From Branchiostoma floridae (taxonomy: Eukaryota > Chordata > Leptocardii > Amphioxiformes > Branchiostomatidae), in the NCBI RefSeq assembly GCF_000003815.2, contig NC_049991.1:14149357-14213356 (forward strand): 64,000 nucleotides of DNA, written 5' to 3'. Below, piece by piece: positions 1 through 11,200 of this stretch. A program made the translations under genes and the position numbers. How positions within the stretch are numbered: the first letter of the stretch is position 1; every line of letters starts with the position of its first letter. A model generated the notes under the pieces. The model saw only the letters and a list, made by a program, of their open reading frames with translations, was not told the origin of the DNA and searched no databases.

Positions 1-8
1 CAACTTAC

Positions 9-3000
9 CTGAAACCAGTACAACAGTGGCAGGCTTGGTGTAGGTGTCTGCAAACCTGCGTATGCTCTGTCTTAACTTGTCATCAGCTGCATTCTTGGCT
101 GTGGCATTGATGTGTACTACTGTTACCTGAAGTGACAGAAGTATATGAGAGGAACACTATGCAGCCTCCTTAAGAGTACTTGTAGTATTGTCAAAAACTA
201 CAAGTACATAAGAGTGTCAACACGACAATTGACTGCTTTATACATTTACTCCTGTACCATTGCGTGAATGTGCATCAGTCTGGTGTAAATAAGGTTTCAG
301 ACAGATGGTAATAGGTCTACCTTCTGAGTCTAACTCATATTCATGCCAGGTTGCACTCTTGCGAGAGCAGATTTTGCAATGGTGCCAGAGACAGGACAAG
401 GAATCCATTTCTAAATGTTGCGTCAACAGGGCTAAGAACTTGTCAATAGATTTGCTTGTAAAAGCATCAAGTTCAAAACAAACTACTTCTGTCCTGACCT
501 GTGCATTGTTTAGCTCCTGTATGACCTCCCTGCTCTCCTTACTGATGTCACACACACACATGAACTCTGCCTCCTTGTGTCCAGCGAAGAAGTCTGTGCG
601 GATCTTCTGCACGATGCCCATGGCTGTCTTCCCACTGGGCACCTGGCAGTTCTCGATGTCCCAGAACACTCCGATAGGAGGCAGGGTGTCAGGCTGGGAG
701 GGGGAGGACACTGAGTCTGGCAGCTGGGCAACTTGATCTGTAAGGTAAAAACAAGAGGATTTTTTAAATAATACAGATACCTTCTCATATGACTCTTATA
801 ATATTATATTTTCCAATGTCCAGATAAGGAATCAAAATGTTTTCCAATGTCCAGACAAGCAACCAAGAAAACTTTCAGACAAAAGCACGCTATCAGATAT
901 ATTTCTTCGTAGTCATCACTAACAATATGTTTAACAATGTATGCAAAATACTTACATTACAACAGTGTGTGTAACAATGGTTTGCATCCTGTGGCCCTTT
1001 TATTCTTCTCTATGTAAACCTTGTCTTGCTATCAAACAAACCTCCTTGCTCAGTGAGACAGCAGTGAAACCAACACTATATACATAATCATAATACCCTA
1101 CTTTTGATTTAAGTATTAACTTCACTACCTAAAAATGTATTGTGGCATCCATTGCCCTACCTGCTGGCTGTTGACTATGGACAGGAGGAGTTCTAAGAAC
1201 AGTGGAGTTCTCTGAGCTACCTTCCAGGCTAGATGTCTGCTTTCCGAAATGAGGCATGGGGGGCTGGACAAAGGGAAGTGTTCCTCTCACACCATCTGTA
1301 CCTGGGTGTTTTCATTAGATTAAGTGGTTAGAACTTAGATCATTAAAAAATACTGAATGAATTATTTCCCTCAAATCAATGATTAGAAAAAGAATACTGA
1401 GTGTTTATGAATATCGTCAACGATGTTGGTACTAAGATTGTCAGAATTATTCTACTACTAACATCTGATAATGGGGAGGATGCTTGACATCACTTCTTTA
1501 TGCCTGAACTGCCATTCCAATTTCTATGTATGGCACCCAAGTGTATTACTAAAATAAAGCTTTGTGTCATAGCCAACAAACCTGTGCTGCCCCCCGAGGT
1601 TGTGTAATTGTGATGCAGGCACCGAGAGGGGCTCTGGTGTTGGTTTCTCGGCCTGCGTTGCGGTGATGTCGGAAGGTGTGAGGCGGTCGTGGATCTCTGT
1701 AGAACTTGTAGCAGCTGTTCCTGAACAGACGAGACAGTTGCTGCCGGTGGCGGCGCGGCGCAGTGAGCACACGGCGTGCTGCCGAGGTTGTGAAGCCATG
1801 CCAAGCCCTCCTGCCCTGGTACATGGGGCAAGTAGCTATGACTGGGACTTCCCACATGGAAAGCTGGGTCTGTGTGGACTAGGCCCGGGTGCGGGTGATA
1901 TGGAATGTTTGGAGGAGCGGTCGGTACTGGCAGACTAGGCTGGTAGTGGGATGTTGGAGGATAAGTCGGGTGGGAGTGGGGACACCTCTGCCCGAGCGCA
2001 GCACAGGGGTAATCCAAGCTAGGAGAGCACAAAGAGCAAGGAACGGCATTGCTGGGGAGACTGTTGCCTGGGTGTTGCTGGGTCATGTCGTGCCAGGGGG
2101 AGGGGGGCAGGGGATAGCGGGAGCTACCAAAGTGGACAGGAGGGGGCAGGGTACTGCAACCGGTGCAGCAGCTAGTATTGCACTGTGGAAAGACAGAAAC
2201 TCATTGTCAGATACATTCATGAAATGACCAACACTCATTTGTTTACACTTAGCTGACTATTTGGACAGGGTACTTACTGGTTATACAGACAGTATGTCCT
2301 TGAATGACTGTGTTCCATTGATACATGACAGATTAAGACAGACCATAATTCATTACTTAAATTAATAAATAAATAAATAATAAGACAGACCATAATTCAT
2401 TACTTAAATTAATAAATAAATAAATAATAATAAACAAATAATTCATTGTGTTGCTGGCTCAGGTTCAAGAAATGTCCCTCTCCTGAATTTCTTGCCTTCA
2501 CCCTTTCCTTCCTTTCCTAGTAGTTTAATTGAACAGCCCCTGAACTACTTTTACTTTTAGAAGGACATTTTCATTTCATACTCAGTCATAGCATATGAGG
2601 CAAGCAGAGGTTGATTAGGAAAATTTTAACCTTCTTCTCATTTGCCAGAAGAAGAGTTCTAGAGGTGCTTTTTTTACTGGAGCAATACTCCTACCAAACC
2701 AAATAACTCTAATGGCTTTTCTCTAGAAAACAGGGCATATCAGAGAACACAATATTTTTCAAAGTCAACCTCTGCTTTGGAAATACCTCTTATCTTAGCC
2801 ACTACAGCAGGATCTCTGGGCTCTTTTTTGTTGTTTGGAGGCTCATAATACTAGATACTTCTGCTGGCTGTTCCTTGTTGTACTAGGTCGCTTGTGTGGT
2901 ATGGGCCAGCTGCACAAGCCCTTGCAACAGTACAAAAGTTGAAACGGCCAGCAAAATTGTATTATGAGCCCCGGAAAACAACAAAAAAAGAGCCTAGAAA

Positions 3001-3216
3001 GCCAGCTGTGGAGGCGACTCTTACCTGTGCACAGCTAGACAGATGCTGCAGTGAGATGTGGGTGAGGACTGCCTCCTTGTCCAGAAAGCAGGCATCACAG
3101 CTGGGGAAGATGCACTTGTATACCACAGGGGGGTCAGCGGCAGTGGTGGTGGCAGCACCAGGGGGGGCAGAGGTGTGGGAGGGGCCCTCGCTACTCCGCA
3201 GGGGGGTCTGGCTCAT
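9..3216 (-). CDS. MARF1: MARF1-like NYN-domain RNA-regulatory protein, 5' part (five exons, runs off left edge)
   Basis: Exons in transcript order are 3216-3025, 2182-1582, 1301-1161, 737-499 and 126-9; all splice phases agree and give about 430 residues. The 737-499 exon encodes [20 protein letters not shown], the start of a NYN (PIN-like) nuclease domain, and continues to the ELNNAQ stretch. Exon 126-9 carries on with [20 protein letters not shown]. Both match MARF1 (limkain b1, KIAA0430), which in mouse oocytes lowers retrotransposon and target mRNA levels using NYN, RRM and LOTUS/OST-HTH domains; the later domains lie outside the window. Upstream of NYN are a long Pro/His/Ser-rich exon with a Cys-rich start (CNTSCCTGC) and a first exon with a C2H2-like finger. 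The ATG at 3216 is the first in-frame one; a splice acceptor just before it is possible, so the true 5' end is uncertain. Family assignment is strong. Confidence 0.88.
238..498 (-). other. Intronic open reading frame continuing the MARF1 NYN exon past its donor site
   Basis: The reading frame of exon 737-499 stays open for about 86 further codons past the donor (CACAG, then gtcagg) before a stop at 238-240. The extension contains a CKIC pair and ordinary-looking protein composition. Known MARF1 proteins instead continue from the 126-9 exon, so the normal product splices this out. A retained-intron isoform would be a truncated NYN protein with a new tail. It could equally be chance openness or an old transposon fragment. 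Confidence 0.3.
2334..2427. repeat. 47-bp tandem duplication, A/T-rich
   Basis: Two adjacent copies of a 47-base unit begin with taagacagaccataattcat and end in (aaat)n; they start at 2334 and 2381. They lie in the first visible MARF1 intron and appear to be recent slippage. Confidence 0.8.
2818..2994. mobile_element. Foldback (MITE-like) element in a MARF1 intron
   Basis: The left arm at about 2818-2850 (ctcttttttgttgtttggag then gctcataata) is the imperfect inverse of the right arm at about 2958-2994 (attatgagccccggaaaaca then acaaaaaaagagcc). No coding capacity is visible. The shape fits a non-autonomous terminal-inverted-repeat element. Confidence 0.55.
3025..3216 (-). CDS. MARF1: First visible MARF1 coding exon with a C2H2-like zinc finger
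   Basis: This exon encodes 64 residues ending at a good donor (GCACAG, then gtaagag). Near its end is C-x4-C-x12-H-x4-H ([19 protein letters not shown] followed by ISLQH), a C2H2-type spacing. It joins in phase 0 to the Cys-rich start of the 2182-1582 exon. An in-frame TAG lies about 25 bases upstream, so translation starts here or a splice acceptor (ccaccag) precedes it. I do not recall such a finger in vertebrate MARF1. Confidence 0.6.
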
Positions 3217-5272
3217 CACTGGTGGAACACACTCATACTACCCACCCTTTGACATTCCTAGGGCACTGGGGGGAGGAATAACATGATCGTGTTTCAAAGT
3301 GGAACTACAGACCAAGTTCAGTTATATAGGCAATGTTACAGTTGACAGTGAGAAAACAGTCTGTAAGCCAATATGCCAGATCAAGGTTTGGACTGCCCAT
3401 GCCCAGTGTGATGCACTTCCACTTCCAGGTAACATGTCACAGGTGAGGGACCCTGACTGAAACATGTCTGGACATGAGTACAGCATGGTCAAGATTGAAA
3501 CGTTTACAAGTTAGGGACCTTCTAATTGTCATCACACTTATGCAGTTTAAAAAGCAATTTGGCTTATTGCATACATTTTGCTCATGCACTGCTGTAGGGA
3601 TCGACCAAGGGAACGATTTTATAAAGGATTTATAGATTAAAGAATCCTGTAAAAATCTAGGCCCTAAACAAGTTGTAGAGCTGCATGTACAACGTTTAAA
3701 CTGAAGTGGATATGATAAATTTTAAGTTATTTATTATTGTTATAAAACATCTATTTCTGACCAAATACATTGCGTTTCAGTGACAATCTGTCTAAGACTT
3801 GATTATACTAACACTTAAACAGTAATTAAGTGTTTGAACCATCCATGAGAGGTAAGCAAGGCCAGACTTTGCGAACAAAAACATTGGAAGGACATTGCAT
3901 AAAAACAGCGGGAGCTTGTGTAACATATCTCACTCAGGGGAGTTCACGTTTGATGTCGCTTGTGTAACAAATGCATTTACATTCAAAGGGCTTTAGGGTA
4001 TTTTTCTTCAAATGTGCAGATGCAACTGGCTGTACACTGTATCTTTAACACAAGGGGTGTTGAGCAGGAAGGTCTAAAAGAAGGTTGCAAACGTTTATCT
4101 GAGGTGACCCGTTATCAAAGAATGTCTGACGAACAGCACGTTCTGTCTGTCTCTCGTTACACCCCGCCATAACTTACTAAAATTAAACCGTAAACAAAGC
4201 ACACAGTTTAGTTTAACCCTCACTTTTACGTTTTGACTCGTGTATAGAAGATGCAGGAGAATTCCTGAAGGTGTTAATGTTTCTTACCTACAAAATAAAT
4301 GGGAAAATGCTGCACTCTCCACTAGTCCATCGTGCGCTGCTGCAGGCGCGGGGACCGCAATGCCACTGCCGCAAAATGGCACAACTATTTTGGCTGTTCT
4401 ATTTACTGGCACACCCTTTGCAAAACAATTTTATATTCGATACTTTGAAAAAAAGAAGTTCAATTATAGAGTTCAATTAAGCAGTATATGTGTTTTAAAA
4501 GCATCTTTATAAGAACCTTTTGTAATCATGAAATAATTTACATCTCATAAGGAAGTTTTATATCAAATATAATTGTTAGGTGTGGGAGCTACCTTGTTAT
4601 TTTCAATAGCAAATCATTCGATTTTGCTGGATATTCTGAAGGCCAGTTTATATAGCCATCGCTTGTGTTCCATCGAAAGTAATGTTTTCCTTTGTAAGAT
4701 CATAGATATTTGTTGCAGGTGACGAAAATATAAACTTGTCCGCATCTGTCAGTTGACAGTTGTCAAGTGGTGTCGTAAAATTGAGAAGTTGTCTCTCTTG
4801 CGGCAGGTCATCTTGGGTCGGGTTTGACGGCGTAATGATATTCTGATAAACGGTCGCAGTTGTCCCGAAATAGTTCATTACACCGTTTCGAGGTATGTCA
4901 GCACTTAGGCGCCACATTGGCTGAAATTGAACATTTCTAGTTCTCACAAGTACACACAAGTTCAAAATTTGACATTTCTGCATGAGGTGGATCAATCTGT
5001 GAAAAGAATTTCAACACACACGTCACCAAGTTGCGAATGGATACAGGAGTAAAGGGGCGCGGAAACCAGGAAGGGGAACCGGAGGTTTGGCTGTGGCGAA
5101 GGGCGTTTGAATTTTCAGACTTTGAAAATTTGGCCGGCCGGAGATTCTACGGGAAGTTCGTGACGCACTGTTTTTGCCGCCCAAGGAGAAGGGGAAGTAT
5201 TCTTGAAGCTATTCTGAGGAAATTGCCTGACATTTGGGCGTCCTAAGACGTTTATTCCTTCTCGTGGAAATC
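3217..5272. promoter_or_regulatory. Divergent intergenic region between MARF1 (left) and nudE (right)
   Basis: About 2 kb separates the two start codons, which point away from each other. A locally GC-rich patch at 4330-4380 and another just before the nudE ATG (about 5040-5260) are candidate promoter cores; untranslated first exons of either gene may lie here. A 115-codon minus-strand frame (4995-4648) is open but shows no recognisable homology or clear splice sites. No other gene is visible. Confidence 0.5.
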
Positions 5273-8200
5273 ATGGACGACGAGGAGGTACCGACTTTCT
5301 CGAGTCCAGAGGCAGAGATCAAGTACTGGAAAGACCTAGCGTTGGAATTAAGACAAAGGTAACCTGGAAACGCTTGTCTTTCTATACATATGCATCTGGG
5401 GTACATTTTGAAAGAACTGTCTTCCTGCTGGTAGTCTACGTTTTGCTGTTTGGTGGGCTACTTGTCTAAGTTGACGATGTAGATGTGGGTGGGGGGCTGG
5501 GACAGTTTAAAAATCCCTCATCACGAGGCACAACGACATGACATCACGATTAAAAGTCGCCTCAACTAACTTAGGAAAACATTCCAAGCTTCTCCCCCAA
5601 ATTATGTGGTTGCTCAGATTGTAATTTCAAGCAGGACAAAGATCTTCTGGAACACGATGAAAGAGAGCAAAGTGACAAATTTTGAGGATGACAAGCTTTT
5701 TTGGTCATGCACTATGATGCAGACGACTTTTTTAGTGACGCAGGTAAACACAGCAACAACACCTGTAATGTAGGTATAAATACACTTAATTGCACCTTCC
5801 TTGTTATAATGGTAATCCAGTAATACCACATGATCAGTTAGCTCCATGGTGTGGCAAGTGGTGTGAATAACTGCTTTCAACTGGTGTGAAACTTCTGAAT
5901 ATCTATTTAGATGCATGTACAAGTAGTTTGATCAGATAAAAGTAGTGGAAACTGGAACAAACAATAAGAGTCTGGAGACAATGATGACAATAGAATGTGA
6001 AAACTGATTACAATAGAGTGTTGGATTGTCAGACAAATTAGGAATTTTTGCTTACAATGATTTACAAAATCATAAATATAATAACTTCCTTCTCTTTGTG
6101 TTGTTGATTTCTGTACAATGTATAGATTATTGCTGTTGCCCAGCAATGTTTAGTTTCATGGACAGCATTGAGAGATAAACGTAGTATTGAGAGATGTTTT
6201 TCACCATTTTTGTGAAGGAAGCCCAAACATTACAGTTACAATACATAACATGGAATGGAACAGACTGAAGGAACAATACTCAGGCACTTCAGGTGTGACA
6301 AATGATTACCATTGGCTAGTATTGGGCATTCAAGTATGGTCTTGAATCCATTTGTCTTCTTCCAGGATATCAACATGTTTATCATTTACATCTTGAAGAT
6401 TTCAGATCAACTGAAATTGGATAGGCCTGACCAGTGGTCATGTGTATTGCAGACTGTCAATGACTTTCTCCATGCCAAGAGTTTGTAATGTTTGTGATAT
6501 ATGATAAGCTAGTGATGTAATACTCTAGTATTTGCACAATGATAACAGGCCTTGCTGCTCTGCCCACAGAATCTTGTGTAAATCTAGAAGTACGTCACAC
6601 CTTATCCAGGCTTCCACTTCCAGGCAAAGAGAGACTGTATAAACGTATAAAAGAGTTATGTTTTGGTCATACCAAATTCCAAAGATACAAAAAACGGCTT
6701 ATGCATATCATTATCACCCAATAAATTCCCATAAAGTCAGTGACTTTGTACACAGGGGTTGGCATAGAAAAACTACTGATGTAGTCAACATACATCTAGC
6801 ACAGTAGCAGTAGAACAAGCCAACAATTGGTCCAATGTTGTGCTGCCAAAGTCAGCAGTGTACATAAGAGATCTCACTTAGTTGAACAAAGTCTTCTTCG
6901 TTACACAACCTTCTTTTAATTCTTCCGTAGACATTTCAGTGACTATCTGACACTTCCATGTCAAGTCATTACGTCACAATACAATAGATTAAGTTCAGTT
7001 TGCACTGAATCTGTATAGTTCATATCGCACCGATAATGTTAGTATTGTTCATTTTGTACTGATGAAGGTGACAGATAGTCGCCAAAACTTCTACGGAAGA
7101 ATTAAAAGAAGGTTGTGTAACGAAGAAGACTTTGTGCAATTGATCTACCAACCTGATGATACTATTTACGGAAGATCTGACGTAGTTATGTTTACTAGGT
7201 TTGGAGGAGTAACAACATGGGATAAACAAGTACTGGCATGCACCCTATACTGAATTTAAAGTCTGCTGTTGACATTCTTTCTACCAAGGCTCTGCCACAT
7301 GTTAATGTTTGGAGTGCTGTCCATTACCCTGCCATAATAAACCAAGTACAGATGTGGAATGCCAAATGTTTGGGAAGGCACTTAGCAGTGGCAGTGGGGC
7401 TCACCTTTTTCTAAATCTAATCCTCAAAATCTATACTTAGATTAGAAGTCTGTGTCTTTGCATTGACAGTAGTAATACCATAGTGCAGAAGGACAGACTT
7501 TCATAATGGATAAGAGGTAATGTTATTTGGGAGTAATGGGGTTGGTAAACATTGGCAGCATTAGGCATTGAGGTCAATAAGGGCAGAGGCGGTGAACTCA
7601 TCATGATGATAGTATCAAGTACCCTATGGGGTCCCCACCCAAGGAGTAGGTGTCAAAGCTCATGTCTCAATAATAATATTGTCACATCAAACAGTAGGCA
7701 GCTAACCATGGTGGCAGGTGTGTAGATATTAGGGAGGGTATGTTGTTCTTATTGTGCTATTTGTAGAATATCACACACAAACACACAGGCATCAACACAA
7801 CTCACTGTCTCAGTCAAGCATACAAACATTGAAAACAGTTGGGGTAGTTAGCTGTTTTAGGCAAATCATTCAAACTATTCCACATTTGAATACCTATTTT
7901 GTGGTGGTATGCAGGCATGTGTGGTTAATGTGACCAGGTGGCTAGTGTAGGGGGTGAAGTTCCCCAGGGCTGCATACCTTGAAATCACCATTTAATGTTA
8001 TTGGTTACATTTCAGTGCACCCCTGTTCCTTTGCACTAGTGACTATGGTGAATATATAGATGTACATTTTTGTATGCACGGTGCCACCCCTTTTTTATTG
8101 ACGAAAAGCAAAAGTTAATCACAGATTAACCACAGTAATCAGTTCATCTGCATAAGTGCACCAACTTGTGTTGTTTGTGTTTGGAAACATTACTGTGTGA

Positions 8201-11200
8201 ACATAATGTGCTTGGTATTGTACATTAAAACAAAATCATTCTCTACAAGCTGGGACGTTATCTGTGATCTGAATAGCAATCTTGCAACCACATTCAGACA
8301 GCAAACTAATGCAGTCAAAATGCACCAACAGGAGAAACATTTGCAAGTCATAAGGTGGAAAGTACTATTCCCAGTACCAAATTTGTCATGAGCTGTCAAC
8401 TGCTAGCAGCCAAGTGGCTATTTGATGTCAAGAATGGAAGTTAGTCTGACATGATGAAGCATGCTGCATAGTTTGAGAGTCCATAATACTAGGGTTTTAC
8501 ATTTGGATAATGCTGAAATTTTCAGAAAACAGGTATATCACAGCACAATGCTATACTTAAGTTTTTGTAGCATTACTGTAGTACATGAAGATTGACCTAA
8601 GTTGAATTGATCCCCCAGTAAGTGCCCTTGCGAGGCCAGGGTTGTGAAGGGGAGGGAAGGGCCTGCTGTGTAAATGTTGCAAGTAACAGTGACAACAGTT
8701 GCCTCAAGCCATTTTCAAATCAGGTTGCCCATCTTGTAGTCTATAGAATGCAATCCAGTGGAAGAAGGAGATTTACCAACATAACCAAGTAGTGAGCCAT
8801 GCACTATAAAATTGATCTCGCCTATTCTTAATCTAAAGATGGCTTTCTATGACATCATAATTTTGTATGAGGTATACAGATACATGTTTTGTATGAGGTA
8901 TAATCTTAGTCATGATCTAACGGAGATATTGATGAGTGCTATGACTACTCTTAAGTCCAAGTGCAAAATTGAGATAAAGATTTGTGGTTAACTTATCGTC
9001 ATTTTCCAGCACCTTTCAGACAAATTATCACCCAGAATCTTAGGATAAGTGACCTCGTTAGCAACGTGAACATGTAAGCTGCTGACACTATGCCAGTATG
9101 GTACCAAAGATAGCAGAATTCACATTTTCAGCTAGATTGATGTAAGCTATTTAAAGAGAAGGGCAAAACATGCATGTAAATCAAACACTGACCATTGCAG
9201 ATTAGCCTACTGATTTGCATCTGTATGGAAGAAGCTGGTATCTTGCATAGCACACATTCATTTTCATGAGGTTGTAAGATAGGAAGATATTCAGCTAAAA
9301 CGTGTCTTTTCTTTCCCTTCAGTGTAAAAGATGCAAGAGATGAACTTGACGAATTCCAGGAGGAAAGTAGAGAGCTGGAAGCTGAGCTGGAAGCACAATT
9401 GGAGCAGGTAGAGGGGAAGAACAGAGACCTGCAAAACTCATGTCAGCGGCTTCAGATGGAAGTAGAGTCATTAAAGGTAATGTTTTGTGGTGGTTGTCAG
9501 TTTTGAGTAGTACCGTGTAGTAGAGGTCTGGCCATACCTGTACCACTTTTTTTGCTTTGTTGGAAGCAGAAATCATCTTGCTATGCATGGTGATTTTATT
9601 TGATGATACATGTCCATAGTATAAAAAGCAACACCTTACTGACTATTATTTAGAATATTTGTCAGTTCTTTATAGCCTCTTTCTCTACACTCTTGGTTGT
9701 CTTTTACAACATAACATTGATAGAAAGTAACTGTGTATTTGCTATCTATGAAGCATAACATGCTAATATCTTATGTCTTTAGGAGAACTGATTATGTGAA
9801 ACATTGTCAGCCACATACTGTTTAACCCCAATAGCTTTCCATAAAAAGGTAGCTGTCTCTATTTCAGGCACTTTAGGTACAAGATGGATATGGTCTATTT
9901 ACCACCATTGTGTAGATGAAATTTTATACAGTCGTCATTCATCTGCTGTGTAGACATGGAAGACGCTTTTTGTCTACTCCCTCCCCCTTGAAACACTTAG
10001 CTATTGACAGAATGTTTTGAAACCAGAGGTTTTGTCATTGTAGAAAGTCTTTTATCGGTGATTTGTTTCCAGTGATATTTGCTGGTGGTAGCTAAAAACA
10101 TATGTGTCCAGCAGACACCCTCCTGCCGAATGCATTGTAGGTTTTAGAATATACCACTCAAACTTTATTTTAGGTTGATAGAGTAACCATTCAGTAGTAG
10201 CTGTATTCCCATTTACTGTAACAGCAGGCAAGCTATAAACTGGTAATTGAAATCCCACCTAAAAGCCTGCTCTTAGTAATGCATACAGGTCGATATCACA
10301 TCCCTTGAGTTGACACAAAAATGTCCTAATTTTGAATGATATCAATATTTGCTGGTGATAAACGCTAAAAGCCAATAAGATCACGCCCCTTTGAAGCCAC
10401 GTAATGTTTGCTTTCAGGAGCAGACTGTTATATATACACTTTGACTTGATGTAATGTGTATATATAACTTTCACGCCCCTCTGTGAGCTTATCCAGGCAC
10501 GTGTTTGCTTCATATTATTGCAGATGACAGCCATGTTTAACAATGGATAAGTTAGTAAGGCAAAGTCTGGACGAAAGTTGACAGGAAGAATTTTGTTGTA
10601 ACTTATAAATGCTAAGTAGTCCTGAAGGTTTACAAGTGCAGTGTTTCCAAAATACATGCTTGAAGTCACTTTATCAAGATCTTATCAATGATTGTCCCTA
10701 CGGATTCTTATCCTGAAAATAGCAAGACTCAACATCTGATAGAGATGCATGAATATTTTAACAGACAACATTTCATGCTGCTAAAACTAGTTACTGAAGA
10801 AGTTCTATAGTTAATCCAGAAGTCATCTTTTTTTTGTATGGAACAACCATTGTTAAAATTAATTAATATTAATAGATATAATATCAGCATTAATAGTAGT
10901 AATCTCATCTTTGTTGTTGCATGATAATACTTTGTATGATTGACATCACACATTATGATATTTTCTTCTCAGGAAAAGCTTGAAATCTGTCAGAGAGAAA
11001 GCCACCAGCAGATCACACAGTTACAGGACGATCTGGCTCAGACCATGGGCATGAAGGAGGAAATGGCAAAATACATTCGGGAGTTGGAACAGATCAATGA
11101 CGATCTGGAGAGAGCTAAAAGAGCAACCGTCGTATCTCTAGAGGAATTCGATGGAAGATTAAATCAGGTCAGTAACTGTTATAATTCATAGTAATGAATA

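Noticed and set aside
305-736. 143-codon plus-strand frame opposite the MARF1 NYN exon
   Set aside because: It is the antisense shadow of a clearly coding exon.
9319-9588. 89-codon minus-strand frame over nudE exon 2
   Set aside because: Antisense to a conserved coiled-coil exon with correct splice sites on the plus strand.
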